Assembly: GCA_004299235.1 (NCBI GenBank)
Contig: SCQL01000001.1
Location: 1 to 64,000, forward strand
Length of the DNA: 64,000 nucleotides
Reading direction: 5' to 3'
Source: a bacterium
Lineage (GTDB): Bacteria; Chloroflexota; Dormibacteria; Dormibacterales; Dormibacteraceae
Part shown: piece after piece, positions 7,430 through 16,371 of the stretch
How positions within the stretch are numbered: the first letter of the stretch is position 1
How the letters are laid out: every line of letters begins with the position of its first letter
Translations under genes and position numbers: made by a program
Notes under the pieces: generated by a model
Seen by the model: the letters and a program-made list of their open reading frames with translations, nothing else
What the model was told of the DNA's origin: nothing
The model's database searches: none

Positions 7430-8563
7430 TCAACAGGGGCGGCGAGCCCCAGGCACCTCCGGGAGCGCAAGCCTCACGGTGCTCCCATGATCGGCGGTGC
7501 TTTCCACGGCCAGAGTGCCGCCGTGGGCGGTGGTGATGTCGTGCGCGATGGCCAAGCCCAGGCCTGACCCGCTCGAGTTCGGGCCCTTGACGAAACGCTC
7601 GAACACGTGGGGCAGCAGGTCGGGCGGGATGCCCTCGCCTGTGTCGGTCACCGTGATGACCACCTGATCGTCCGCCGAGCTGACCGCGACTTTGACCGAT
7701 CCGCCCGACGGGGTGTGGCGGATCGCGTTGGAGAGCAGGTTGCCGATCACGCTCCGGATGCGGGCTGGGTCGACCTCGACCGTTGGCAGGTTGCCGGCCA
7801 CCTCGGCCGCCAAGGTCACACCGGCCGTTTCCGCCTGGGCCTTGAACGATTCCACGATGTCCTGCGCGAGAGCACCCAGGTCGGTCGACTCTTGGTTCAG
7901 CACCAGGTTCCCCGCGTCGGTGAGCACCAGCGTGCGCAGGTCCTCGACCAAACGACTCAGCGTCTCCGTCGCGTCCAGGATCGGCGCCACGTGGGCTGCG
8001 TCGCCCGGGTAGACGCCGTCCGCTATCGCCTCCGCCTGCCCCCGAATCACGGACAGCGGCGTCCGCAGCTCGTGCGCCACATCCGCCAGGAAGCTCCGGC
8101 GCTGCTCATCGCTCGTCTTCAGGCGCGCCGACATCGCGTTGAACGCCCTCGCCACCGAGCGCAGGTCCCCCGGTCCGTGTTCGCGGACCTCCGCCGAGTA
8201 GTCGCCCGCCTCGATCCGCCGCGCCGCCTCGATCAGGTCGTCCATCGGACGCGTCATCCGCCGCATGCCGCCCGCGCCGGCCGCAACCACGACGGCCGCG
8301 AAAGCGGTCGCCAGCAGCGCGACGGGCAGCAGGCCCAGCCGGGCGACCATGCCTCCCGCGGCCGCGCCCGCCAGCGCCGTCACCGCCAGGACCGCGAGGA
8401 ACAGGCATCCGATCCGCCGCACGAAAGCCGGCGGGCGGCGCCGGCCCCAGCGCCGTGCCGGCGGGAACGGCTCGCCCTCCGGCCACCACGGCGGCCGGCG
8501 CGGGGGCGCCGGACCGTAATCCGCCCAACCCCGCCATCGCCCCCGTCCGCCCCCAGCCCTCAT
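7430..8563 (-). CDS. Sensor histidine kinase (HAMP, HisKA, HATPase)
   Basis: This 377-residue membrane kinase has a Pro/Arg-rich cytoplasmic N-terminus, two transmembrane helices (about 50-72 and 77-98) with almost no external loop, a HAMP domain (100-150), the H-box DVAHELRTPL with His164, the N-box NLLSNAIRH, DTGEGIPP and the GSGLGLAIAH lid. The near absence of a periplasmic sensor suggests intramembrane sensing or a partner sensor; the small membrane protein encoded upstream in the same direction is a candidate. Its start overlaps the response regulator stop by four bases, so the two are a BaeSR-like pair. Confidence 0.94.
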   Translation of the reverse strand: MRAGGGRGRWRGWADYGPAPPRRPPWWPEGEPFPPARRWGRRRPPAFVRRIGCLFLAVLAVTALAGAAAGGMVARLGLLPVALLATAFAAVVVAAGAGGMRRMTRPMDDLIEAARRIEAGDYSAEVREHGPGDLRSVARAFNAMSARLKTSDEQRRSFLADVAHELRTPLSVIRGQAEAIADGVYPGDAAHVAPILDATETLSRLVEDLRTLVLTDAGNLVLNQESTDLGALAQDIVESFKAQAETAGVTLAAEVAGNLPTVEVDPARIRSVIGNLLSNAIRHTPSGGSVKVAVSSADDQVVITVTDTGEGIPPDLLPHVFERFVKGPNSSGSGLGLAIAHDITTAHGGTLAVESTADHGSTVRLALPEVPGARRPC

Positions 8564-9261
8564 CTTTCGGGCGGCTCCGCGAAACGGTAGCCGACGCCGA
8601 ACACCGTCAGTACATATCGGGGCGCGGGTGGCTCCGGCTCGATCTTCCGCCGGATGTTCTTGATGTGAGCGTCGATCGCCCGCTCGTACGACTCGAACGC
8701 GACCCCTCGCACGGCGTCCAGCAGCTGCGCCCGCGTGAACACCCGGCCCGGTTGCCGCGCCATCGTCGCCACCAGCTGGAACTCGGTCTTGGTCAGGTCC
8801 ACTCTCCGCCCGCCGAACCGCGCCTCCATCCGTGGCACGTCCAGCTCGACAGCCGAGCCGACGCGAATGACGTCCGAGGGTGAACGCAGACCTTCCGCCC
8901 GCCGCAGCACCGCCCGCACCCGCGCCACCAGCTCCTTGGGGCTGAACGGCTTGGTCAGGTAGTCGTCCGCGCCGAGCTCCAGGCCCACCAGCTTGTCCGA
9001 CTCCTCGGTCCGCGCCGTGAGCATGATGATCGGCACCTCGCCATCGCGCCGCAGCGCGCGTGCGACGTCCAATCCGTCCAGGCCGGGCAGGCCCAGGTCG
9101 AGGACGACCAGGTCGGGCCGGCCGGTGCGCGCCGACCGCAGAGCCGAAAGCCCGTCCGAGGCCACGAGCACCGTGAATCCACCGTGCTCGAGGTAGTCGC
9201 GGACCAGCTGGACGATGCGCGGCTCGTCGTCCACGACCAGGATGGTCGCCACGTTGAGCAT
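8560..9261 (-). CDS. OmpR-family response regulator
   Basis: This 233-residue regulator has a receiver domain (residues 5-120) with the acidic pair after ILVV, phosphoacceptor Asp55 in VVLDLGLPG, the conserved Thr (MLTA) and Lys (LTKPF), and a C-terminal winged helix (about 140-230) with the YERAIDAHIKNIRRKIEP recognition helix. ATG 9261 is used because homology begins there; the frame is open 57 bases further upstream. Its stop overlaps the kinase start, so it is translated together with it. Target genes are unknown. Confidence 0.94.
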   Translation of the reverse strand: MLNVATILVVDDEPRIVQLVRDYLEHGGFTVLVASDGLSALRSARTGRPDLVVLDLGLPGLDGLDVARALRRDGEVPIIMLTARTEESDKLVGLELGADDYLTKPFSPKELVARVRAVLRRAEGLRSPSDVIRVGSAVELDVPRMEARFGGRRVDLTKTEFQLVATMARQPGRVFTRAQLLDAVRGVAFESYERAIDAHIKNIRRKIEPEPPAPRYVLTVFGVGYRFAEPPER

Positions 9262-9314
9262 CCTAGTTACAGCGAAGTGGGGGCGGGCGAGGCGCCCACC
9301 CGCACCTCGGCGGC

Positions 9315-9737
9315 TCACACCGTGCGCTGGTCAGGCGGCGGCGGTGGCGGAGTCGAGCCGGGAGGCTGCTCGCCATGCGCTCGCTTGTGCCACTCCTGCA
9401 ACCGCTCCTCGATCCCTAGCGGCACGGCGCCATAGCCGTGGTGGCCCATGCCGCGCCCGTAGCCCCAGCCGCCGCCCCAGAACATGCGGCCGAAGAACGC
9501 CCGGCGCGCGACCCAGAACAGGATGAACAGGATGAGCAGCGCCCAGAACAGGCCGAACAGGCCGAAGCCCCAGAAATGCGGGCCGTAGCCGTAGTAGTAA
9601 TACGGCGCCGCCGCCGCACCGGCCGGCACCTGGGTCGCCACGCCCTCCGACCAGCCCGCCTGGTAGGCGATCACGCCGACGATCGCGAGCAGGATGCCCG
9701 TCAGCACCAGCCCGATCCAACCGAAACCGCGTCTCAT
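9315..9737 (-). CDS. Small two-helix membrane protein with aromatic/Gly-rich loops
   Basis: This 140-residue protein has an N-terminal helix (about 8-27), an external segment with PYYYYGYGPHFWGF, a second helix (about 58-78: LFWALLILFILFWVARRAFF), then Gly/Trp-rich and Pro-rich stretches. A short GIEERLQEWHKRAHGE helix near residue 110 resembles the C-terminal helix often found in such small proteins. It is the first gene of a leftward operon with the response regulator and kinase and starts behind AAGGAGT. Similar small proteins often accompany BaeS-like kinases; a sensor or accessory role is inferred, not shown. Confidence 0.75.
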   Translation of the reverse strand: MRRGFGWIGLVLTGILLAIVGVIAYQAGWSEGVATQVPAGAAAAPYYYYGYGPHFWGFGLFGLFWALLILFILFWVARRAFFGRMFWGGGWGYGRGMGHHGYGAVPLGIEERLQEWHKRAHGEQPPGSTPPPPPPDQRTV

Positions 9738-9858
9738 CGTCGCACCACTCCTTGAACGAAAAGTTGCCTGATGCCTCTCATCCTTCCGGCAACTTGTGAG
9801 GGCGGTGTGAAGAAATCGCGAGCGTGGGGTGGAGGTTGGGCCGCGCCCGGGCTGCGTG

Positions 9859-10686
9859 CTAGAAGCCGTGCTCCAGCTCCACCAGCTCTTCGGTGCGGCG
9901 CCACAAGGTGCTCTGCGCTTCCACGTCCTGCGTCGTCTTCGGCGGGTCGATCCGTCGCGTGCCCTTGAAGAACCAGCCCGTCGTCCCCGCGTGCGCCGGT
10001 GAGGTCGCGAGCTCTGCGAGGTCCTGCGCGGCGCGCTCCGGCGGTCGCGAGATGAGTCTCGACAGGATGCGCATCGGCCGCCGCGCCTCGCGCATCAGCT
10101 CGGAGCGCACCGGGCCCGGATGGAACGCGTTGGCGCGCACGTCCCACCGCTTCGCCCGCCGCGCCAGCTCGAACGAGAACATGAGACCGGCGGCCTTGGT
10201 CGCGCCAAAGGTGTGCAGCGCGTTGAACTCCATCCTGGAAAACAGCCTATGCATGTCGACGGGCGTCGTCGAAGGCGCCGCCACCGTGATCACCCGCCCG
10301 CCGCCCGCGAGCCGGTCGCGCAGCAGGTTGGTGAGCAGGAAGGGCCCGAAGTAGTTGGTGGCGAGCATGAGCTCGAACCCCTCGGCGGTCTTCCGATACG
10401 CAGGAGAAAAGATGGCCGCGACATTCAGCAGCGCATCGATGCGGCCGACCGCCCGGCTGAGAGCCCGCGCCGCCGCGCGCACCGACGACAGCGACGACAG
10501 GTCGACCGCCACGCTCGAGATGCGGTTGTCCGCGCCGCCCAGCCGCGAGACAGCCTGCTCCAGGCGGTCGGACGGGCGCGCCATCAGCACCACACGCGCG
10601 CCACGGCGGGCCAGCACCGCTGCGGTCGCCGATCCGATCGCGCCGGTCGCCCCGCTGACGACGACCACCCGATTCAGTGCCGCCAT
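9859..10686 (-). CDS. Short-chain dehydrogenase/reductase family protein with a degenerate active site
   Basis: This 275-residue Rossmann protein resembles retinol dehydrogenase-type SDRs. The nucleotide motif is present (SGATGAIG, residues 11-18), with VVLMARP for cofactor specificity, a modified NNAG (LLNVAAI) and HPGPVRSEL after the substrate loop. The catalytic Tyr-X3-Lys is changed to Phe (FGATK), and the usual VSS serine strand reads ITVAAPS, so Tyr and probably Ser are missing. It may be an inactive, regulatory or altered-mechanism SDR. It overlaps no neighbour; the next gene in the same direction ends 4 bases before its start. Confidence 0.85.
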   Translation of the reverse strand: MAALNRVVVVSGATGAIGSATAAVLARRGARVVLMARPSDRLEQAVSRLGGADNRISSVAVDLSSLSSVRAAARALSRAVGRIDALLNVAAIFSPAYRKTAEGFELMLATNYFGPFLLTNLLRDRLAGGGRVITVAAPSTTPVDMHRLFSRMEFNALHTFGATKAAGLMFSFELARRAKRWDVRANAFHPGPVRSELMREARRPMRILSRLISRPPERAAQDLAELATSPAHAGTTGWFFKGTRRIDPPKTTQDVEAQSTLWRRTEELVELEHGF

Positions 10687-10689
10687 GCG

Positions 10690-11181
10690 CTAAAGCTCTG
10701 TGAGCATGATCTCGGCCTGGCAGCAGAACACCCCGAGGTCGGGCGACCACCGGAGGATGAGCGGTGGGGTTGCGGTGCTCACGCGAAAGCACACATTCAG
10801 CGGCCCGAACCTCGCGCCGTTGCTGAACTCGTGGCGGGCCCACGTGGCGCAGCCGGGCGGGCCGGTGATCAGGCCGGAGACATGGTGATTCGAGTCCACG
10901 AGCTGCAGGTCTTCGGGAGAGGCGTGCGTGGCGTCGCTCGAATTGCGAAAGGTGACCTGCATGCTCACGACAGCACCGACGACGTTGACGTTCGACACCC
11001 ACAGCGTGTAGCCCTGCACGTTGGCGCAGGGAGCGGGCGCGCACGCCGCCACCGGGGTCGGACCGCTGCGGGTCGAGCTTTGCAGAGGCACATGGAGCGC
11101 TTGAAAGGCGAGCACCGCCACGATTGCCGCCACGACCAGGCCGGCGACCGTCGCGCCGTATGTCAGCCAGCGCCGGCTCAT
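10690..11181 (-). CDS. Membrane-anchored exported protein, unknown function
   Basis: This 163-residue protein has a single N-terminal transmembrane or signal segment (about residues 7-27) followed by an extracellular domain rich in beta strands: an Ig-like pattern (YTLWVSNVNVVGAVVSMQVTFRNSSD) similar to DUF4352/telomeric-repeat-like immunoglobulin folds. Five or six cysteines (PCAN, GCATW, VCFRV, FCCQ) could form disulfides, consistent with an exported location. It lies four bases upstream of the SDR gene in the same direction, so the two are probably co-transcribed. I do not recognise a specific family. Confidence 0.65.
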   Translation of the reverse strand: MSRRWLTYGATVAGLVVAAIVAVLAFQALHVPLQSSTRSGPTPVAACAPAPCANVQGYTLWVSNVNVVGAVVSMQVTFRNSSDATHASPEDLQLVDSNHHVSGLITGPPGCATWARHEFSNGARFGPLNVCFRVSTATPPLILRWSPDLGVFCCQAEIMLTEL

Positions 11182-11195
11182 GGATGAGCGCCCGG

Positions 11196-12053
11196 CTACA
11201 GCACCGCCTCCGCCAGCCGCTCCGCCTGCACCACGTCTGGGGTGGTCATAAACATCAGGAGCTCGTCACAGCCGGTCTCCTCGTATCGGTTGACGCGCTC
11301 CTTCGCCTCCGCCGCGGTCTTGACCGTGCGCGTCCAGACCCCGGCGCCCCACTCGGCGTAGTAGTCCATGACGTTGGCGTGAGCCTCCGTGTGCGTCTCG
11401 TCGCCGATCGTGAAGTACGCCAGGGCTCGGAACTGCGGCTTGCCCGAGCGACCGGCTTCCAGCCACGCGGTATTGACGCTGTCCATCATGACCCTGAGCC
11501 CTTCCGGGGTCCCGCCGCCCTGCGTATAGCCGATTCCGTATCTGACGACGCGTGCGATCGACTGGTCCGCCCGGCCCCCGAACATCATCGGCACGGAGTG
11601 GTTGTTCACAGGCCGCGGGGTCACGGGCTTGTCCGTCCCCGGCACCTGCTCGCCGCGCCATGCCCGGTGCATGAGGTCGAGCGCCGCATCCAACCGCTTA
11701 CCCCGGTCGTTGAAAGAATCTCCCGTGACGGCGTAATCGTCCGGCCGCGAGCCGACGCCCACGCCCAGGACGAAACGACCACCCGACACCTGGTCCAGCG
11801 TGGCCGCCTGTTTGGCCAGGAGCAGCGGATCGCGCGTGGGGGCGAGCAGGATGTCGGTCATCAGGCCGATCCGCTCGGTGGCGCCGGCCGCGGCCGCCAG
11901 CGCGATGAGCTCCTCGTGGCTGGGATATGCCATGCGGCCGATGGTCGCAAGCGACGAGAAGCCGAGCTCGTCGGCGCGACGGGCCAGCTCAACCAGGCGC
12001 CGCCCTTGGCGCAGGCTGTGAACCGCGTTTGGAAGTCCAAGTCCGATTTTCAT
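11196..12053 (-). CDS. LLM-class (F420-type) flavin-dependent oxidoreductase
   Basis: This 285-residue TIM-barrel enzyme of the bacterial luciferase-like superfamily has the usual opening MKIGLGLPN, the barrel strand SLATIGRM, the ILLAPTRDPLLLAKQAATLDQVSGGRFVLGVGVGSRPDDY block and a C-terminal barrel closure. In this clade (F420-dependent N5,N10-methylene-tetrahydromethanopterin reductase-like) the cofactor is usually F420, sometimes FMN. The substrate is unknown. The gene is leftward, 14 bases beyond the exported-protein start, and 18 bases from the ABC ATPase end. A second LLM gene lies at 14499. Confidence 0.88.
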   Translation of the reverse strand: MKIGLGLPNAVHSLRQGRRLVELARRADELGFSSLATIGRMAYPSHEELIALAAAAGATERIGLMTDILLAPTRDPLLLAKQAATLDQVSGGRFVLGVGVGSRPDDYAVTGDSFNDRGKRLDAALDLMHRAWRGEQVPGTDKPVTPRPVNNHSVPMMFGGRADQSIARVVRYGIGYTQGGGTPEGLRVMMDSVNTAWLEAGRSGKPQFRALAYFTIGDETHTEAHANVMDYYAEWGAGVWTRTVKTAAEAKERVNRYEETGCDELLMFMTTPDVVQAERLAEAVL

Positions 12054-12071
12054 GAAAGCGTTGAGCGCTGT

Positions 12072-12770
12072 CTAGGCTACTGGAATCGTCGCCGCCGCCT
12101 GGTCGCTTACGACCGTGCCGTCCTTGAGCCGGATCTGGCGGCTCGCCTGGCCGGCGATGTCGAGGTCATGCGTGACGATGACGACCGTGACTGAGTCCTC
12201 CTGATTGAGGCGCTTGAGCAGGTCGACCAGCTGCTGCGCCGTCTCGGTGTCGACTGCGCCGGTCGGCTCGTCCAGCAGGATGAGCGAGGGTTGATTGATC
12301 ATCGCGCGGGCGATGGCGACGCGCTGGGCCTGGCCGCCCGAAAGCTCGGTCGGGCGGTGGCGTATGCGGTCGGTGAGGCCGACCCGCTCGAGCAGCTCGA
12401 GAGCGCGTAGCCGGCCGTCGCTGCCGTTCTTGACGTAGCGCAGCGGCATCATCACGTTCTCCAGGACGTCGAGCCCGGACAGCAGGTTGTATTCCTGGAA
12501 GACGAAGCCCACCTTCCGCGCGCGCACCTGCGCCCTCTGCCGGTCGCCGAGCTTGCTGGTGTCGACGCCGTCGATCACCAGCCGGCCGGCGGTGGGACGC
12601 AGCAGAAGGCCCATCAGGTCGAGCATGGTGGTCTTGCCGCTGCCGGACCGGCCGACGACGGCTAGGAACTCGCCCTTGCCGATCTCGAGCGTCACGCCGT
12701 CCAGGGCGCGGATCACCTCGGAGCCTCGCTTGTAGTGCTTGGTCAGGCTCTCGAGCTGGATGGCCGCCAC
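12072..12770 (-). CDS. MacB-like ABC transporter ATP-binding protein
   Basis: This 232-residue ATPase has Walker A GRSGSGKTT, a Q-loop FVFQEYNLL, signature LSGGQAQRVAIARA, Walker B LILLDEPTGAVD and switch His in IVTHD. This set is typical of the LolD/MacB/FtsE subfamily that drives mechanotransmission rather than classical pumping. It starts with GTG at 12770, exactly adjoining the stop of the FtsX-like permease upstream, so both are one transcript. Likely roles are lipoprotein, peptide or antibiotic export; the substrate is not determinable. Confidence 0.93.
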   Translation of the reverse strand: MAAIQLESLTKHYKRGSEVIRALDGVTLEIGKGEFLAVVGRSGSGKTTMLDLMGLLLRPTAGRLVIDGVDTSKLGDRQRAQVRARKVGFVFQEYNLLSGLDVLENVMMPLRYVKNGSDGRLRALELLERVGLTDRIRHRPTELSGGQAQRVAIARAMINQPSLILLDEPTGAVDTETAQQLVDLLKRLNQEDSVTVVIVTHDLDIAGQASRQIRLKDGTVVSDQAAATIPVA

Positions 12771-13970
12771 CTATTCGTTCCTCAGCGCCGTGACGGGGTC
12801 GAGGCGGGCCGCGCGCCACGCGGGGAGGACGCCGGCGACCGCGCCCAGCACCGTGGCAAAACCGATCGCCAGGATCGTGAGGTTGGGCGTGATCAGGAAC
12901 AGCGTCGACTGGCCAGGTGGCGTGGTCGCGTTGGCGAAGATCGTGATCCCGGCGCCGATGGCGTAGCCGACGATCCCGCCCACGAGACCGATCAGCGTCG
13001 CCTCGATCAGGAACTCGCCCATCACGTTCAAGGTCGTCGCCCCGACCGCCTTCTTGAGGCCGATCTCGCGCACCCGCTCGGCGACCGCCATGAACATGGT
13101 GTTCACGACCGAGAGGCCGCCGATGATCAGCGCCAGCAGGGCGGCGGCGGTCGTGATGGCGGTGAAGATCGCGCCGCCGGACTTGAAGCTGTTCACGATC
13201 TGGCTGGGTCTGATCGCCTTGACGCCGGGGACCTGCGCGTTGATGCGATCCGCGGTCTTGTCCAGCTCCCTGATCGGCGTCCCCGACTTGCCGTAGACAT
13301 CGATGCCCTCCGCGATCTGGCTGACGTCGATCTGGCCGCGGATGGCGATGGGCAGGCTGTCCCTGAGCAGCATCTGCCCGTCGGTGATGTTGACGTAGGC
13401 GAACGTATCGGGCGCCGTGCGGGTCGGGTTGAGGATGCCCACGACCTTGAAGGTGTGGTTGACGAAGTCGGGCTTGGCGTCGGCGGGCTTGATCGGCAGG
13501 TCGATGGTGTCGCCGATCTTCTTTTTGAACTCCTTGTCGATGGTGGAGCCGAGGACGACCTCACCGCTTGAATCGGCGTCGATCGAATGCCCTTGAGCGT
13601 AGGACACCTTGAGGCCCGCCCAGGCGGCCTCGGCCGGGTCGGTGGCGACGATCGTGTCGGGCACGCCAAAGCTGACCGTCGTGATCGCGCCCGGCTTGGC
13701 CGAGAAGCCGTAGGAGGGAAATGCCGCGGCGACGCCCGGCACCTGCTTGATCTCCTCGATCTTCGAGATCGGGAGGAGCGAGGCCGATTCCCCGTCGGGC
13801 GGGCCGACCTGGATGTTGGAGCCGAAGTAGGTGACGCCGCCGTCCAGGAGCGCGTTGAAGTTTTCGGCCAGCGCCCCCATCGTCGTCAGGGCGAGGACAC
13901 CGATGACGATGCCCGAGATCGTCAGAAAGCTGCGCAGCTTGTGGCGCGTGATGTTGCGGACGATCTCCAT
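12771..13970 (-). CDS. MacB-like ABC transporter permease (FtsX/MacB_PCD)
   Basis: This 399-residue permease has a first transmembrane helix after the amphipathic MEIVRNITRHKLRSFLTISGIVIGV start, a large periplasmic MacB_PCD domain (about residues 45-260), and three C-terminal helices forming the FtsX domain (TAAALLALIIGGLSVVNTMF, VGGIVGYAIGAGITIF and the last near ILAIGFATVLGAVAG). The coupling motif REIGLKKAVGA is conserved. ATG 13970 is chosen because family similarity begins there. With the adjoining ATPase it forms a complete two-component transporter; no membrane-fusion protein is nearby. Confidence 0.92.
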   Translation of the reverse strand: MEIVRNITRHKLRSFLTISGIVIGVLALTTMGALAENFNALLDGGVTYFGSNIQVGPPDGESASLLPISKIEEIKQVPGVAAAFPSYGFSAKPGAITTVSFGVPDTIVATDPAEAAWAGLKVSYAQGHSIDADSSGEVVLGSTIDKEFKKKIGDTIDLPIKPADAKPDFVNHTFKVVGILNPTRTAPDTFAYVNITDGQMLLRDSLPIAIRGQIDVSQIAEGIDVYGKSGTPIRELDKTADRINAQVPGVKAIRPSQIVNSFKSGGAIFTAITTAAALLALIIGGLSVVNTMFMAVAERVREIGLKKAVGATTLNVMGEFLIEATLIGLVGGIVGYAIGAGITIFANATTPPGQSTLFLITPNLTILAIGFATVLGAVAGVLPAWRAARLDPVTALRNE

Positions 13971-14055
13971 CGGGTTACGAGGATACCGTGCGCCTGCGCG
14001 CAAGCGAGGTGGGATGGCGGCCCACACGGCGCCTCCTGCCGCGCCAGCCTTCACG

Positions 14056-14460
14056 CTAGCGGGGAGGAGTGGGCTCGAGCTTGATCGACGCCGAGTTGAT
14101 GCAGTAGCGCAGGCCCGTCGGCTCGGGGCCGTCGTCGAAGACGTGGCCGAGATGGCCGCCGCAGTTGGCGCATGTGACCTCGGTGCGGATCATGAGGTGG
14201 CTCTCGTCGCGGTGCTCGTCGATGGGCGCGTCATCGGCCGGGGCGTAAAAGCTCGGCCAGCCGCAGTGGGCGTCGAACTTGGTCTCCGATCCGAAGAGCT
14301 TGGCGCCGCAGCCGGCGCAGAGGTACACGCCCGGCGCGTGTGTGTCCCAGTACTCGCCGGTGAAGGGCCGCTCAGTGCCCTTCTCACGCAGCACGTGGTA
14401 CTGCGTCGGGGTCAGCTCGCGCCTCCAATCCGCCTCGGTCTTCTTCAGCTTTGGATCCAT
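14056..14460 (-). CDS. msrB: Peptide-methionine (R)-S-oxide reductase MsrB
   Basis: MsrB repairs methionine R-sulfoxide in proteins using thioredoxin. The 134-residue protein has both structural-zinc CxxC pairs (CAGC and CANC), the HCGWPSF active-site region and the catalytic cysteine in [14 protein letters not shown] 14460 yields the standard length; a longer frame begins at 14511. Its start faces the LLM gene at 14499, so the two are divergently transcribed from a roughly 40-base gap. Confidence 0.96.
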   Translation of the reverse strand: MDPKLKKTEADWRRELTPTQYHVLREKGTERPFTGEYWDTHAPGVYLCAGCGAKLFGSETKFDAHCGWPSFYAPADDAPIDEHRDESHLMIRTEVTCANCGGHLGHVFDDGPEPTGLRYCINSASIKLEPTPPR

Positions 14461-14498
14461 CGCCACTATTCTTACCACCGGATGGGGGCTGACTCGCC

Positions 14499-15362
14499 AT
14501 GACGCATCCACTCAGGTTCGGGCTGAAGCTGTCAGGGCAGGTCTGCACCATCGAAGCCCTGCGCACGGTTTGGCGCATCGCCGACGAGGCCGGCTTCGAC
14601 CACGTCTGGGACTTCGACCATCTCGCGTCGATCGGCGACGGCGGCCCCGACCGGCCCATCTACGAAGGCTGGACGCTGCAGGCCGCGATGGCCGAGGCGA
14701 CCAAGCGCGTGCGCATCGGCTGCCTGGTCACCGGCAACACCTATCGCAACCCCGCGTTGCTGGCGAAGATGGCCGTCACCGTCGACCACCTGTCGGGCGG
14801 CCGGCTGGAGTTCGGCCTCGGCGCCGCGTGGGCGGAGATCGAGCACCAGATGTACGGCATCGAGGGCCTCGACCATCGTGTCGGCCGCCTCAGCGAATCG
14901 CTGCAGATCATCAAGTCGCTTCTCACGCAGGAGCGCACCAACTTCGACGGCCGCTACTACCACCTCAAGGATGCGATCTCCAACCCGAAGCCCATCCAAA
15001 AACCCCACCCGCCGCTCTGGATCGGGGCCTCCGGGCCGAGCACCCTGCGCCTGGTCGCGCGCCACGCCGACGTGTGGAACATCTCCGGCGACAACGGCGT
15101 CGAGTTCTTGAGCGCCCTGATCGGGAGGTTCGATGAGGCATGTGGGGCCGTCGGGCGAGATCCGGCGGAGATTCGCCGGTCGATCCAGTTCAGCTGGGAC
15201 GGCAAGGAGCGCGGCCGGCTCCTGGAGCAGTCCGCCGGGTACCTGGAATTGGGGATCACGGAGCAGGTCATCTACCTCCGGGGCTCAGAACCGGACGCGC
15301 TTGCGGGCCGGGTCGCCGAGTCGCTCTCGGACCTCCGCGGCCTCGCTCGCATCCGCCCCTGA
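14499..15362 (+). CDS. LLM-class (F420-type) flavin-dependent oxidoreductase
   Basis: This 287-residue luciferase-like TIM-barrel enzyme has the signatures of F420-dependent LLM proteins: RFGLKLSGQ at the N-terminus, [48 protein letters not shown], and [27 protein letters not shown] near residue 170. It differs enough from the gene at 11196 that they are not recent duplicates. The ATG is used; divergent from msrB. F420 use would fit the presumed phylum, but no F420 biosynthesis gene is in this window. Confidence 0.88.
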   Translation: MTHPLRFGLKLSGQVCTIEALRTVWRIADEAGFDHVWDFDHLASIGDGGPDRPIYEGWTLQAAMAEATKRVRIGCLVTGNTYRNPALLAKMAVTVDHLSGGRLEFGLGAAWAEIEHQMYGIEGLDHRVGRLSESLQIIKSLLTQERTNFDGRYYHLKDAISNPKPIQKPHPPLWIGASGPSTLRLVARHADVWNISGDNGVEFLSALIGRFDEACGAVGRDPAEIRRSIQFSWDGKERGRLLEQSAGYLELGITEQVIYLRGSEPDALAGRVAESLSDLRGLARIRP

Positions 15363-15449
15363 CCTGCGCGAGAATAGTCCCCTCCCCATTCGGGGCAGGG
15401 TCAGGGAGTGGGGCTCGAGCCAGCACCGCGATTCATAGGAGGTGGCACC

Positions 15450-15668
15450 ATGGCTGACAGCGTCTACCGGGTGACCGAGCTGGTGGGGACCAGCAGCCAG
15501 TCCTGGGAAGCGGCCGCCAAGAGCGCCGTCGAGACCGCGTCGAAATCCCTGCGCGACCTCCGCGTCGCCGAGGTGGTGAGGCAGGACCTGACCATCGAGG
15601 ACGGCCAGGTCGCCACCTACCGGGTGCGCCTGAACGTCTCGTTCAAATACGAGGGCACACCCGCCTAG
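15450..15668 (+). CDS. Dodecin family flavin-binding protein
   Basis: Dodecins are small dodecameric flavin-storage proteins. The 72-residue product starts MADSVYRVTELVGTSSQSWE and has the usual alpha helix with AAKSAVETASKSLRDLRVAEV, then the last strands (VATYRVRLNVSFKYE). AGGAGG seven bases before ATG 15450 fixes the start. The Trp of SQSWEAA matches the flavin-stacking Trp. It follows the second LLM oxidoreductase, which suggests a flavin theme in this part. Confidence 0.93.
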   Translation: MADSVYRVTELVGTSSQSWEAAAKSAVETASKSLRDLRVAEVVRQDLTIEDGQVATYRVRLNVSFKYEGTPA

Positions 15669-15757
15669 ACCCCCCAAGCGAGTTGACAGCCATCCCGCTC
15701 GCTCCCTCGGTGGAGGGGGTCGGCGTCAGCGCGTGCCGCCCTCCCGCCGGGGCGCGG

Positions 15758-16342
15758 CTAGGGCGCCGTCGCCGCCTGCAGCTGGCAGCCGGCCGCCTTG
15801 AGCTCGTCCATCGCCTGCTGCCCGGTCGCCTCGTTGACCGCCGCGCACAGGTTGACCAGGACGCGCACCTGGAAGGCGTTCTTGCGCGCGTCGAGCGCCG
15901 TCGCTCTGACGCAGTAGTCGGTGGCGATGCCGCAAACGTCGATGTGGTCGATCCGAGCCTCCTTCAGGACATCCACGAGGTGGTGGCCGCGGGGATCGAG
16001 CCCTTCGAAGCCGGAGTAGGCGGCCGCGTGCCGGCCCTTGCTGACCACGGTCTGGATGAGCTTCTCCCTGACCAGGTTGGCGATCGGGGGGACGAACGCC
16101 GCCCCGAGGGTGCCGATGACGCAGTGAGGCGGCCAGGTGGCGTGGTAGTCCGGCTGGGGGGAGAAGTGGTCTGCCGGATCCTCGTGGTAGTCGCGCGTCG
16201 CGACGACGAACGCGTACTCGGTCTTGAAATGCCGGATGTGACGGGCGATCTGCGCCGCGACCTGCAGGCCGTTGGGCACGGGTAGGTTGCCGCCCTGGAC
16301 GAAATCGGCTTGGAGGTCGATCGCCAGTAAAGCGCTTCTCAT
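15758..16342 (-). CDS. pncA: Nicotinamidase / isochorismatase-family hydrolase
   Basis: Nicotinamidase converts nicotinamide to nicotinate for NAD salvage. The 194-residue product has the catalytic triad of the family: Asp in LAIDLQADF, Lys in VVSKGRH and Cys in GIATDYCVRATALDA, the last being characteristic of PncA. Metal-binding residues follow the Asp (ATRDYHEDPADHF). ATG 16342 is chosen because similarity starts at MRSALLAIDLQ; the frame is open to 16405. It is divergent from the thiolase gene, with about 30 bases between them. Confidence 0.92.
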   Translation of the reverse strand: MRSALLAIDLQADFVQGGNLPVPNGLQVAAQIARHIRHFKTEYAFVVATRDYHEDPADHFSPQPDYHATWPPHCVIGTLGAAFVPPIANLVREKLIQTVVSKGRHAAAYSGFEGLDPRGHHLVDVLKEARIDHIDVCGIATDYCVRATALDARKNAFQVRVLVNLCAAVNEATGQQAMDELKAAGCQLQAATAP

Positions 16343-16371
16343 GACCGAGCTAGCCTCCTTAGACTGGCCGT

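Noticed and set aside
10120..11187. Long rightward open frame opposite the SDR and exported-protein genes
   Set aside because: The composition (Arg, His and Gly in excess) and lack of domains show it is the complement of real genes, which have clear motifs.
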